NCBI GenBank assembly: GCA_903899375.1 | Contig: CAIUIT010000062.1 | Coordinates: 1-34,975, forward strand | Direction: 5' to 3' | DNA: 34,975 nt | From: an uncultured Actinomycetes bacterium | GTDB taxonomy: Bacteria > Actinomycetota > Actinomycetes > Nanopelagicales > Nanopelagicaceae | In this document: positions 12,482-20,934 of the stretch, piece by piece | Position numbering within the stretch: position 1 is the first letter of the stretch | Layout: every line of letters starts with the position of its first letter | Notes under the pieces: model-generated | Seen by the model: the letters and a program-made list of their open reading frames with translations, nothing else | Told to the model about the DNA's origin: nothing | The model's database searches: none | Position numbers and translations under genes: made by a program

Positions 12482-13039
12482 ATGTCTGAACTTGAACTAA
12501 ACAGATCCTTAGAAGCCATCCTCATGGTTGTTGATGAGCCAATCAATGAGTTAATTCTCGCCCAAATCACTGAAGTTCCGACCGAGATTGTGGCTGCCGC
12601 CCTCAAGACGCTGGCACAGAGCTACGAGGAGCAGGGGCGTGGTTTTCAACTCAAAGAGATCGCTGGGGGATGGCGTTTTTATAGCCACCCAGACCAAGCT
12701 CCCTTAGTAGAGAAGTTTGTGCTTGATGGTCAGCAAAGCCGGCTCACCCAGGCTGCGTTGGAGACACTTGCGGTCATCGCATATCGCCAACCAGTTTCGA
12801 GAGCTCGGGTTTCGGCTATCCGCGGAGTAAATGTGGAGGCTGTTATGAAGACTCTGCTGACTCGCGGCTTGGTGGAAGAGCGAGGTGTAGAACCAGAGAC
12901 AGGCGCAATTTTGTATGGAACAACGAGCTTCTTCCTGGAGAAGATCGGAGTGCGGGGGATCGAGGATCTTCCGGCTTTGGCACCATTCCTGCCAGATGTA
13001 GATGGACTAGATGAGGTCTTAGCTACGCTCACTGATTGA
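12482..13039 (+). CDS. scpB: Segregation and condensation protein B
   Basis: LEAILMVVDEPI, LKEIAGGWRFYSHPDQAPLVEKFV, LSRLTQAALETLAVIAYRQPVSRARVSAIRGVNVEAVMKTLLTRGLVEE-type ScpB winged helix; abuts scpA. Confidence 0.95.
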   Translation: MSELELNRSLEAILMVVDEPINELILAQITEVPTEIVAAALKTLAQSYEEQGRGFQLKEIAGGWRFYSHPDQAPLVEKFVLDGQQSRLTQAALETLAVIAYRQPVSRARVSAIRGVNVEAVMKTLLTRGLVEERGVEPETGAILYGTTSFFLEKIGVRGIEDLPALAPFLPDVDGLDEVLATLTD

Positions 13040-13132
13040 CCCCATTTCCTTCCTCTCGACATACCCTTTAGACTTCTCTCTGACCGTAATGGTCTGCCAC
13101 GCCCAAATTGGCCGTGATGAGAGGAGATCAAA

Positions 13133-13867
13133 ATGGCTCTGACCCGTCTTCAGAAGGTTCTCGCCGATGCAGGTATCGCAAGCCGTCGAGCTAGCGAACA
13201 ATTGATATTAGATGGCCGCGTGAGCGTCGATGGAGTGCAAATCCTAGGACTTGGTACCAAATGTGATCCAGAAATCTCTAAAGTTGAAGTTGATGGTGAG
13301 TCTATTTCCACTAAAAAGACTAACGTTTACCTTGCTTTCCATAAACCTGTGGGGGTTTTGTCCACCATGTCAGACCCTGATGGCAGACCTTCACTCGGTG
13401 ATTACTTCAAAGATAGAAGCGAGAGGCTCTTCCACGTTGGGCGTTTAGACCGAGAAAGTGAGGGTCTCATTCTCCTTACAAATGATGGCGATTTGGCACA
13501 CCGCGCCACTCATCCTTCATATGGGATGGTGAAGAAGTATTTGGTCGAAATCGAGGGGGTTTTGACCAAAGATCAACTCGCTGAAATTTCAGTAGGAATA
13601 CAACTTGAAGACGGATTAGCTCGAGCTCTTGAGATCAAGACTTTGCGTGAAATCAACCCCAAGCATTCCTGGGTCGAAATATCGATTCATGAGGGTCGCT
13701 ATCACATCGTTCGCAGAATCTTTGAGAACTATGAGCTGCCGGTCCTACGGCTCGTGAGAACGGACTTTGGTCCGATCGCTCTGGGGGAGACGGGAGTAGG
13801 GCGCTACCGAAAGCTAAACGAGGTAGAACTTGCAAATCTGTTTAAAGTTTTAAAGCTAAATCGATAA
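13133..13867 (+). CDS. rluB: rRNA pseudouridine synthase, RluB/RsuA family
   Basis: S4 domain RLQKVLADAGIASRRASEQLILDGRVSVDG; HVGRLDRESEGLILLTNDGDLAHRATHPSYGMVKKYLVEIEG. RBS GAGAGGAG. Confidence 0.93.
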   Translation: MALTRLQKVLADAGIASRRASEQLILDGRVSVDGVQILGLGTKCDPEISKVEVDGESISTKKTNVYLAFHKPVGVLSTMSDPDGRPSLGDYFKDRSERLFHVGRLDRESEGLILLTNDGDLAHRATHPSYGMVKKYLVEIEGVLTKDQLAEISVGIQLEDGLARALEIKTLREINPKHSWVEISIHEGRYHIVRRIFENYELPVLRLVRTDFGPIALGETGVGRYRKLNEVELANLFKVLKLNR

Positions 13868-14114
13868 TTCAACTTGCTTAAAAGCCATTTATCAACATTA
13901 ACCTTTTCTAGGTAACAAATATAAGAGTTTTATCGACTTTTGTAAGGCCATTTTCACCATTTATTGTCGATAAACAAATATAAGTGTTCTCCTGAATATC
14001 CGTGGTGCCGAAATGTCGATATTTGCTAATAACGTTAAGTAGATATACCAAGTTATTAACGAATCTTTAAAAAGCTAATGTGTGAGTCGCCAGCGCGCAT
14101 CCTCTAGGAAACTG

Positions 14115-14120
14115 TAGGCT
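14115..14120 (+). promoter_or_regulatory. Leaderless-type -10 element for aroH
   Basis: TAGGCT (TANNNT) 6 nt before the ATG at 14127; no Shine-Dalgarno seen. Confidence 0.4.
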
Positions 14121-14126
14121 GGTCAC

Positions 14127-14489
14127 ATGAGAGTTCGGGCGATTCGTGGTGCAACACAATTGACGGCTGACGATTCAGCGGAGATGGTATCTGCTGTTAC
14201 GGAACTACTCACAGAGCTCTTTGAGAAGAATGGTCTAAAAAAACAGGATCTCGTCTCGATTCTCTTCACCTCTACCGATGACTTGGTCTGCGATTTCCCC
14301 GCAGCAGCAGCCCGAACGCTGGATCTTGGTGATATTCCTTTGATGTGCGCCCGTGAGATTCCGGTTGTGGGTTCTCTGCCTCGTGCTGTTCGAGTCATGG
14401 TTCATGCTTATTCGAGCCAAACCCATGAGGAGATTAAGCATATTTATAAGCGTGGAGCTGAGGTTCTACGCCGGGATATTGCTCAATAG
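14127..14489 (+). CDS. aroH: Chorismate mutase, AroH class
   Basis: VRAIRGATQLTADD, TSTDDLVCDFPAAAARTLDLGDIPLMCAREIPVVGSLPRAVRVMVH. Confidence 0.93.
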   Translation: MRVRAIRGATQLTADDSAEMVSAVTELLTELFEKNGLKKQDLVSILFTSTDDLVCDFPAAAARTLDLGDIPLMCAREIPVVGSLPRAVRVMVHAYSSQTHEEIKHIYKRGAEVLRRDIAQ

Positions 14490-15565
14490 TGGGCAGCTTT
14501 TCGCAGGTTCGGGTTATCGGAGCTGGACTTATTGGTACCTCGATGGCCATGGGCCTGGCGCGAGCAGGTTATTTCGTTTCTATAGAAGATGAGGATGCTC
14601 AGGCAGAGGCAATCGCGCAATCTCTCATCGGTCAATCGGGAGAAGGGGCGGTACCTGACTTAATAGTCATAGCTACGCCAATTTTGACTATTTCCAAGCT
14701 GGTTCTCGATGCTGCAACTCGCTACCCTCAATCGATAGTTGTGGATATCGGTGGCTTGAAGTCTGAAGTTGTTGCAGAGATAGAGAAGTTTCCAGAGATA
14801 GCTACACGCTTCTGTTCTACCCACCCGATGGCAGGCAGAGAGATCTCAGGCGCCCTGGCCGCGAGAGGGGACCTCTTTGAGGGATGTATCTGGATCTACA
14901 CTCCCACGGAAAAGAGTTCAGAGCTGGCTTTGGATCGGGCCCTGGAGATCATTAACGCGCTGGGGGGCAAAGCGGTTTGCCTTGGCGCCGAGGAGCACGA
15001 CCAGGCCATCGCCGGAATCTCACATCTGCCGCAAGTAATGAGTTCGCTTCTCTCAGCCACCTTGATCGATATCTCAGATCGAGATATCGGTTTGGCGGGG
15101 CAGGGTCTTAAGGATGTTTCCAGGCTGGCCGCTTCAAACTCTCAACTCTGGTCCGAACTTCTACACGCCAATAGTGCGGCTGTGGTCGGTTACTTAAGTA
15201 TATTGTCAAAGCACCTTGAAGATTTATCGACTTCTCTACAAAATGATGATCTTCGCAAGACGAGAGAGATCCTGGATCTGGGGCGAGAAAATCACGCCAG
15301 AATCCCTGGCAAGCACGGCGGCAAGAAGCGCGATTACTGGTATTTACCCATCGTCATCGCCGATAAACCAGGACAGTTGGCAGAGATATTCGACGCCTGT
15401 GCTCTCGTTTTAGCAAACGTTGAAGACCTAAGTATCGAACATACCCCAGGACAGGAGAGTGGTCTTGTGACTTTAGCCCTTTCCAAGAGCGATTCCTCGA
15501 AGGTCTACGAGCAACTTCTGAAAGATGGTTGGAAAGTTCATCAACCACGAGAATCGATCGGCTGA
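14489..15565 (+). CDS. tyrA: Prephenate dehydrogenase
   Basis: VRVIGAGLIGTSMAMGLARAGY Rossmann motif; CSTHPMAGREISGALAARGDLFEGCIWIYTPT; C-terminal ACT-like region. GTG start overlapping aroH stop. Confidence 0.93.
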   Translation: MGSFSQVRVIGAGLIGTSMAMGLARAGYFVSIEDEDAQAEAIAQSLIGQSGEGAVPDLIVIATPILTISKLVLDAATRYPQSIVVDIGGLKSEVVAEIEKFPEIATRFCSTHPMAGREISGALAARGDLFEGCIWIYTPTEKSSELALDRALEIINALGGKAVCLGAEEHDQAIAGISHLPQVMSSLLSATLIDISDRDIGLAGQGLKDVSRLAASNSQLWSELLHANSAAVVGYLSILSKHLEDLSTSLQNDDLRKTREILDLGRENHARIPGKHGGKKRDYWYLPIVIADKPGQLAEIFDACALVLANVEDLSIEHTPGQESGLVTLALSKSDSSKVYEQLLKDGWKVHQPRESIG

Positions 15566-15604
15566 AGGAAATTTGCCTCTCGCATAAGGCGTTAAGGTAC
15601 TCAT

Positions 15605-17581
15605 ATGTCGACCGTCGTTATAGCAATAGATGGTCCCAGCGGATCAGGTAAGTCCTCCACCGCACGGGCAGTAGCCCAACGCGCCAACTGGCAGTACTTG
15701 GACACTGGCGCGCTTTATCGCGCAGTCACATGGCTAGCCCTTAAAGAAGGCCTCACAGATCCGCTCGAGTTGGTCGAGAGCGCCCGTCAAGAAGAGATTG
15801 TCTTCAATGGGGATCCGATCGAGCCCCGAATCTTCGTCGGCGAGATGGATATCACCGCTGACATCCGTTCGGCTCGCGTAACTGATCAAGTCTCGATCTT
15901 CTCTGCTTACCCCGAGGTGCGCGAATACCTGCTTGAGGTACAGCAAAGAATCATCGACGAAGCTCCACACGGGATAGTTGTAGAAGGTCGTGACATTGGG
16001 ACTGTCGTTGCGCCTCATGCGCCTCTAAAAATCTTCCTTTATGCCGATCTCCAACAGCGCGCGCTACGCCGCGAACGTGAATTATCGGACCCCACCTCAA
16101 CCGATGAGGTTTCCCAATCATTACATGAGCGTGATCTGATTGACTCGACACGCAAAATTTCACCCCTGCGGATGGCTGAGGATGCATTAGAGATTGATTC
16201 CACACTGCTCGATCTTCCCGAGGTAGTAGATGTTATTTGGCAATGGGCGAAGGAGCGATCTCTTCTAGGTTTACCTAAAGTCGCCATCATTGGGCGTCCG
16301 AATGTCGGAAAATCAACCTTGGTCAATCGAATTATCGGACGCCGAGAGGCGATCGTTGAAGATACTCCCGGAGTCACGCGTGACCGCGTTAAATACGAAG
16401 CGGAATGGAACGGACGAACCTTCGTTTTGATTGATACCGGAGGCTGGGAGGTAAAACCCGAAGGCATCTCCGAGAAAATTACCGCTGGCGCAGAGATGGC
16501 CATTGCTGAAGCAGATGTTGTGCTCTTCGTTGTCGATGCTCAAGTGGGGGCGCTCGATGAGGATTCTTCGCTACTCTCGTTGCTTCGCAAATCAAAGAAG
16601 AAGACTATCTTGGTCGCCAATAAAGTTGATGGCTTGCCGGAAGAGCAGAATGCTCACGCACTCTGGAACTTAGGTTTGGGGGAGCCACGCTTTGTCTCGG
16701 CGCTCCACGGGCGCGGATCTGGCGATCTTTTAGATTTCCTAGTGCAAGAGTTGCCCGAAGTTGGATCTGAACTTCCCGATGATGGATTTCGTCGGATCGC
16801 AATTGTTGGCCGTCCTAACGTTGGAAAATCGAGTCTCTTAAATGCGCTAGCAGGAGAGTCGCGAGTACTCGTTGATGATGTTGCTGGCACAACTCGCGAT
16901 CCCGTCGATGAACTCATCGAACTCGGGGGAGATACCTGGCGCTTTATCGATACCGCAGGAATTCGCAAACGAGCTATACATGACAGTGGAACGGATTACT
17001 ACGCCAGTTTGCGAACAGCTGCGGCGCTTGATCGTGCGGAAGTTGCTGTGATAGTTATTGATGCCTCGCTACCACTCACCGAACAAGATTTGCGCATTGT
17101 CACGATGGCCGAAGAGGCTGGGCGCGCCATGGTTTTGGTGATGAACAAGTGGGATGTCGTTGATGACGAAAGGCGCGAACAGCTCGATAAAGAACTAGAG
17201 CGAAATCTCGAACGTTATCCCTGGGCGCAACGAGTTAATCTTTCGGCTAAGACAGGTTGGCACAGAGATCGTCTGGCTCCTGCGCTGCGTACTGCGTTGC
17301 GAAGCTGGGAGAAGCGAGTACCTACCGCCAAACTCAATGCCTTCTTGGGCGCTTTGGTATCAGCCACTCCACCACCAGTCCGCGGTGGAAAACAACCAAA
17401 AATTCGTTTTGCAACCCAGGCCACTATCGCTCCACCTAAATTCGTGGTCTTCTCTAGCGAATGGGTTGAACCGAGTTATCGTAGGTTTATTGAGCGCCGC
17501 CTCCGTGAAGAATTTGGCTTCGAAGGCACCCCAGTTGAGGTATCTATCAAGGTCCGGGAACGAGAAGAAAGAAAGTATTAA
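15605..17581 (+). CDS. cmk-der: Bifunctional cytidylate kinase / GTPase Der
   Basis: One 658-aa [64 protein letters not shown] (Cmk), then two G domains [18 protein letters not shown]...DTPGVTRDR and [18 protein letters not shown]...[11 protein letters not shown] and a KH-like C-terminus. Confidence 0.97.
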   Translation: MSTVVIAIDGPSGSGKSSTARAVAQRANWQYLDTGALYRAVTWLALKEGLTDPLELVESARQEEIVFNGDPIEPRIFVGEMDITADIRSARVTDQVSIFSAYPEVREYLLEVQQRIIDEAPHGIVVEGRDIGTVVAPHAPLKIFLYADLQQRALRRERELSDPTSTDEVSQSLHERDLIDSTRKISPLRMAEDALEIDSTLLDLPEVVDVIWQWAKERSLLGLPKVAIIGRPNVGKSTLVNRIIGRREAIVEDTPGVTRDRVKYEAEWNGRTFVLIDTGGWEVKPEGISEKITAGAEMAIAEADVVLFVVDAQVGALDEDSSLLSLLRKSKKKTILVANKVDGLPEEQNAHALWNLGLGEPRFVSALHGRGSGDLLDFLVQELPEVGSELPDDGFRRIAIVGRPNVGKSSLLNALAGESRVLVDDVAGTTRDPVDELIELGGDTWRFIDTAGIRKRAIHDSGTDYYASLRTAAALDRAEVAVIVIDASLPLTEQDLRIVTMAEEAGRAMVLVMNKWDVVDDERREQLDKELERNLERYPWAQRVNLSAKTGWHRDRLAPALRTALRSWEKRVPTAKLNAFLGALVSATPPPVRGGKQPKIRFATQATIAPPKFVVFSSEWVEPSYRRFIERRLREEFGFEGTPVEVSIKVREREERKY

Positions 17582-18151
17582 ATGGAAATTTCGCGTCGGG
17601 AAGTTTTAACTATTCCCAATGGATTGACTCTGATCCGCGCGTGCGGGGTTCCCTTATTTCTATGGCTTCTTTTGGGAGAAGATCTCAAAGGGTGGAGCTA
17701 TATCGTTCTTGGTTTGGGAGCTGCAACGGATTACTTTGATGGAAAAGTTGCGCGTTGGCTGCACCAAGAATCAAAATTAGGCGCTGCGATGGACCCAACG
17801 ATCGATCGGCTCTATATAGCGGCGACCGTCATTGGTTTAGCACTCAAGCATTACATCCCATGGTGGATGGTGGTGGTTCTGGGCGCACGTGACCTGTACA
17901 TGATCGTCCTTCTGGGAATCTATAGACGGGGGAGTGGGAAAGTATTCTCCGTCACTTTTTTGGGCAAGGCGGCGACTTTCAACTTGCTTTACGCCTTCCC
18001 ATTCCTCTTGCTCAGCAGCACCAGCGGTTGGGGCGAATTCGCTCATTCGTTTGGATGGGGGTTTGCGATATGGGGGATAGGGTTGTACCTTCTAGCAGCA
18101 GTGGATTATTCAAAAATTGCCATATCCGAGCAGAGGAGAAAATATGTCTAG
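17582..18151 (+). CDS. CDP-alcohol phosphatidyltransferase (PgsA-like)
   Basis: LTIPNGLTLIRACGVPLFLWLLL and ATDYFDGKVARWLHQESKLGAAMDPTIDRLYI, close to D-G-x2-A-R-x8-G-x3-D-x3-D with multiple TM segments. Confidence 0.9.
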   Translation: MEISRREVLTIPNGLTLIRACGVPLFLWLLLGEDLKGWSYIVLGLGAATDYFDGKVARWLHQESKLGAAMDPTIDRLYIAATVIGLALKHYIPWWMVVVLGARDLYMIVLLGIYRRGSGKVFSVTFLGKAATFNLLYAFPFLLLSSTSGWGEFAHSFGWGFAIWGIGLYLLAAVDYSKIAISEQRRKYV

Positions 18152-18521
18152 CGTCCCAGCAGATTTGAAATACACGAAGGAACATGAGTGGGTTCGCGAA
18201 ACATCTGACACTACCTTTCAGATCGGCATTACTGATTTCGCCCAGGGCGCCCTCGGGGATATCGTTTACATTCAACTACCGAAGGTAGGCCAGAGCGTTA
18301 GGTCCGGCGAAGTCTGCGGAGAAGTCGAATCCACAAAATCAGTTTCAGAGATTTATTCTCCATTGACGGGAACTGTGAAATCTGTCAATCCCGCATTAGA
18401 TGCAAATCCGGAATTGCTTAACCAGGATCCTTACATTGCAGGTTGGATCGCAGAGATAGAGATCTCTGCCGCACCCAATGATCTTCTATCCAGCGCGGAG
18501 TATGAAGCCCTAACGGCTTGA
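18144..18521 (+). CDS. gcvH: Glycine cleavage system protein H
   Basis: DLKYTKEHEWVRE, GITDFAQGALGDIVYIQLPKVGQSV, GEVESTKSVSEIYSPLTGTV (lipoyl-Lys). ATG at 18144 preferred (AGAGGAG upstream) over 18117. Confidence 0.96.
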   Translation: MSSVPADLKYTKEHEWVRETSDTTFQIGITDFAQGALGDIVYIQLPKVGQSVRSGEVCGEVESTKSVSEIYSPLTGTVKSVNPALDANPELLNQDPYIAGWIAEIEISAAPNDLLSSAEYEALTA

Positions 18522-18604
18522 TTTTTCAGCGCGCCATGAATAGTGTCAGCCTCTAGTCAAGATAGAGATTGAGGGTTAATCTCGGCCTTAATGGAGGGAG
18601 AGAA

Positions 18605-19066
18605 GTGAACGATTCAAAAGCTCCCGACGAGTCGGCCAAGGCGGACCTCACATCGACAATCCACCTCTCAGCCCTTCGATCGGTTCCAAAACCTCGTCCG
18701 TTGGAGGAGATATTTTCCGTCCTCTCGTTACAGGAGCGAGAGATAGTAAGCCAATTGCCACAACGCTCAGCAATGTTAATTGTTATCGCAGGACCGAATA
18801 AGGGTGCACGTTTTCTCATAGATTCCGATGAAACCTTTATTGGCCGCGATCCAAAGAGCGAAATATTTTTGGATGATGTAACTGTTTCGCGAAAGCATGC
18901 CAAGATCTCTCGTTCCATGCAGGGAGAATTTAAAGTTGTTGATCTAGGAAGTCTCAACGGAAGTTACCTCAACGCACATCAGGTGCAAGAGTCGGGGTTG
19001 GCCGTTGGAGATGAAATTCAAATTGGTAAATTCAGATTGACATATTTCAAGGGGAGGGCGAACTAA
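18605..19066 (+). CDS. FHA-domain protein, GarA/OdhI-like
   Basis: FHA core IGRDPKSEIFLDDVTVSRKHAKI...VVDLGSLNGSYLN...GDEIQIGKFRLTYF; GTG start at 18605 after GGAGGGAG; gcvH-FHA-MerR order matches Mycobacterium gcvH-garA-Rv1828. Confidence 0.9.
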   Translation: MNDSKAPDESAKADLTSTIHLSALRSVPKPRPLEEIFSVLSLQEREIVSQLPQRSAMLIVIAGPNKGARFLIDSDETFIGRDPKSEIFLDDVTVSRKHAKISRSMQGEFKVVDLGSLNGSYLNAHQVQESGLAVGDEIQIGKFRLTYFKGRAN

Positions 19067-19779
19067 TGGCGGTTCCAGCGCGCGCTTATTTAAGCATCGG
19101 AGAAGTGCTTGGAAAACTCCGCGGAGATTTTCCTGACATTACTATCTCGAAGATTCGCTTCTTGGAATCGGAAGGTCTCATAGAGCCACAGAGGACTCCC
19201 TCGGGATATCGAAAGTTTACTGGAGTGGATTTAGAGCGCTTGCGCTATGTGCTCACCGCCCAGCGCGATCAATACCTGCCTCTTCGCGTTATTAAAGAGA
19301 ATTTGGATGCCCTCGATAGAGGATTAGAACCTGCAGCTTTGCCAGGTGGCAGCGCCACCCCTCGTTTAGCAACCGTTGATGGAGAGTTCGCACCCGGGCA
19401 TTTTGCAGGGGAGAGTGAACTTCGACTCTCACGGATTGAGTTGCTCGAATCCTCTGAACTGACCGATGAGCAATTAACTGAGGTTGAATCTTTTGGTTTG
19501 ATCACTATCCGTGGCCGCTATTACGACGCCGATGCCCTAGCAGTTGCTCGGATCATTGCCGCAATTGCTGCCTTTGGAATAGAAGCCCGTCATCTACGCT
19601 CCTTCAAATCTGCCGCCGATCGAGAGATTGGCCTCGTTGAGCAGGTCATCACTCCGATCCTCCGTCAGAAGAGTTCAGATGCCAAGGCCCGTGCCGATGA
19701 GGTGGCCAATGAATTGGCATCTCTCTCGGTCAAACTCCACGCCTCGCTGGTTCGCTCTGGTCTGCATCGCGCAAGGTAA
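19066..19779 (+). CDS. ftsR: MerR family transcriptional regulator, FtsR/Rv1828-like
   Basis: YLSIGEVLGKLRGDFPDITISKIRFLESEGLIEPQRTPSGYRKFTGVDLERLRYVL; orthology inferred from position and motif. Confidence 0.85.
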   Translation: MAVPARAYLSIGEVLGKLRGDFPDITISKIRFLESEGLIEPQRTPSGYRKFTGVDLERLRYVLTAQRDQYLPLRVIKENLDALDRGLEPAALPGGSATPRLATVDGEFAPGHFAGESELRLSRIELLESSELTDEQLTEVESFGLITIRGRYYDADALAVARIIAAIAAFGIEARHLRSFKSAADREIGLVEQVITPILRQKSSDAKARADEVANELASLSVKLHASLVRSGLHRAR

Positions 19780-19788
19780 TAATCTTTC

Positions 19789-20256
19789 ATGAGCATCCCC
19801 GTTGAAGTAGTAGGAGTTCGCATCGAGATGCCCTCGAACCAACCGATCGTTCTACTCAAAGAGGTTGATGGCACTCGCTATCTACCGATCTGGGTCGGAG
19901 CGGTGGAAGCTTCCGCAATAGCCTTTGCACAGCAGGGACTGGTTCCCACTCGTCCGCTGACTCATGATCTCTTTACCTCTGTCCTTCACCTTGTGAATGC
20001 AAAGGTAGAGCGTGTTGAAATCACCGATCTTGTCGATGGAGTCTTCTATTCCCAGCTTCATCTTGAGGGCGCGATAACCGTATCTGCCCGGCCCAGCGAT
20101 GCCATCGCCCTTGCTCTGCGCGTAGGCGCCCCAATTTCAGCAGCAGATTCCCTCTTCGCCAAGGCCGGGATTGAGATCCCTGACCAATCCGAGGATGAGG
20201 TGGAGAAGTTCCGAGAGTTTCTAGACCAGATCAATCCAGAGGATTTCGCCTCGTAG
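19789..20256 (+). CDS. Bifunctional nuclease (DUF151) family protein
   Basis: VEVVGVRIEMPSNQPIVLLKEVDGTRYLPIWVGAVEASAIAFAQQG...RPLTHDLF...ARPSDAIALALRVGAPI. Confidence 0.93.
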   Translation: MSIPVEVVGVRIEMPSNQPIVLLKEVDGTRYLPIWVGAVEASAIAFAQQGLVPTRPLTHDLFTSVLHLVNAKVERVEITDLVDGVFYSQLHLEGAITVSARPSDAIALALRVGAPISAADSLFAKAGIEIPDQSEDEVEKFREFLDQINPEDFAS

Positions 20257-20301
20257 AAATCCTAAGCCTCAAGTAAAGGTTTAAAGTTTCCCGTGTCGCG
20301 T

Positions 20302-20315
20302 GCCCTATTTAGGGC
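20302..20315. promoter_or_regulatory. Perfect palindrome upstream of the second merR gene
   Basis: GCCCTA TT TAGGGC at 20302-20315 in the intergenic region before the MerR gene starting at 20378. Confidence 0.4.
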
Positions 20316-20377
20316 CAGCTCGTTCTACTCTTTACAGGTGTCGATCCCCTTCGGCCTTCTTTCCTAAGAAGTGAGTC

Positions 20378-20884
20378 ATGATGAGCGAACTAACCCCTGA
20401 GGTCGGCTACCGTGGTGCAACAGCATGTGTTGCAGCGGGCATCACCTATCGTCAACTCGACTACTGGGCTCGTACAGATCTAATCTCGCCGAGCATTAAG
20501 AGTGCAGCTGGATCAGGATCGCAGCGCCTTTACAGCTTCAGAGACATCATCGTTCTAAAGATAGTTAAGCGACTGCTTGATACTGGAGTCTCACTTCAAA
20601 ATATCCGTACGGCCGTGGAGCATCTTCGTATGAGGGGAGTGGCAGATCTGGAGAGCATGACTCTCATGAGCGATGGGGTCTCCATTTATGAGTGCAATTC
20701 CCCCGATGAAATTATCGATCTGCTGCAAGGTGGCCAAGGAGTCTTCGGAATTGCAATCAACAAGGTGTGGAACGAAGTAGAGGGAACTCTGGCAAATCTG
20801 CAAGGCGAATCTGGGGCAGATGGGTCCATTATCACATCAAGTAATGATGAATTAGCCCTACGAAGGAAGAGCAAGGGGGCATAA
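20378..20884 (+). CDS. MerR family transcriptional regulator (Rv1830-like by position)
   Basis: GYRGATACVAAGITYRQLDYWARTDLISPSIKSAAGSGSQRLYSFRDIIVLKIVKRLLDTGVSLQNIRTAVEHL. Confidence 0.88.
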   Translation: MMSELTPEVGYRGATACVAAGITYRQLDYWARTDLISPSIKSAAGSGSQRLYSFRDIIVLKIVKRLLDTGVSLQNIRTAVEHLRMRGVADLESMTLMSDGVSIYECNSPDEIIDLLQGGQGVFGIAINKVWNEVEGTLANLQGESGADGSIITSSNDELALRRKSKGA

Positions 20885-20934
20885 AACTCCTTATCCTTGC
20901 TCTAGGAGATTTTTTTCATCCTTAAGGGGGACAG

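Noticed and set aside
15067-15089. Inverted repeat CGATATCT-CAGATCG-AGATATCG
   Set aside because: Lies inside the tyrA coding sequence (IDISDRDIG); probably a by-product of codon usage.
20885-20934. Glycine riboswitch before gcvP
   Set aside because: Only 50 nt between merR and gcvP, too short for a glycine aptamer; no conserved aptamer motif seen. gcvH overlaps its upstream gene and has no leader either.
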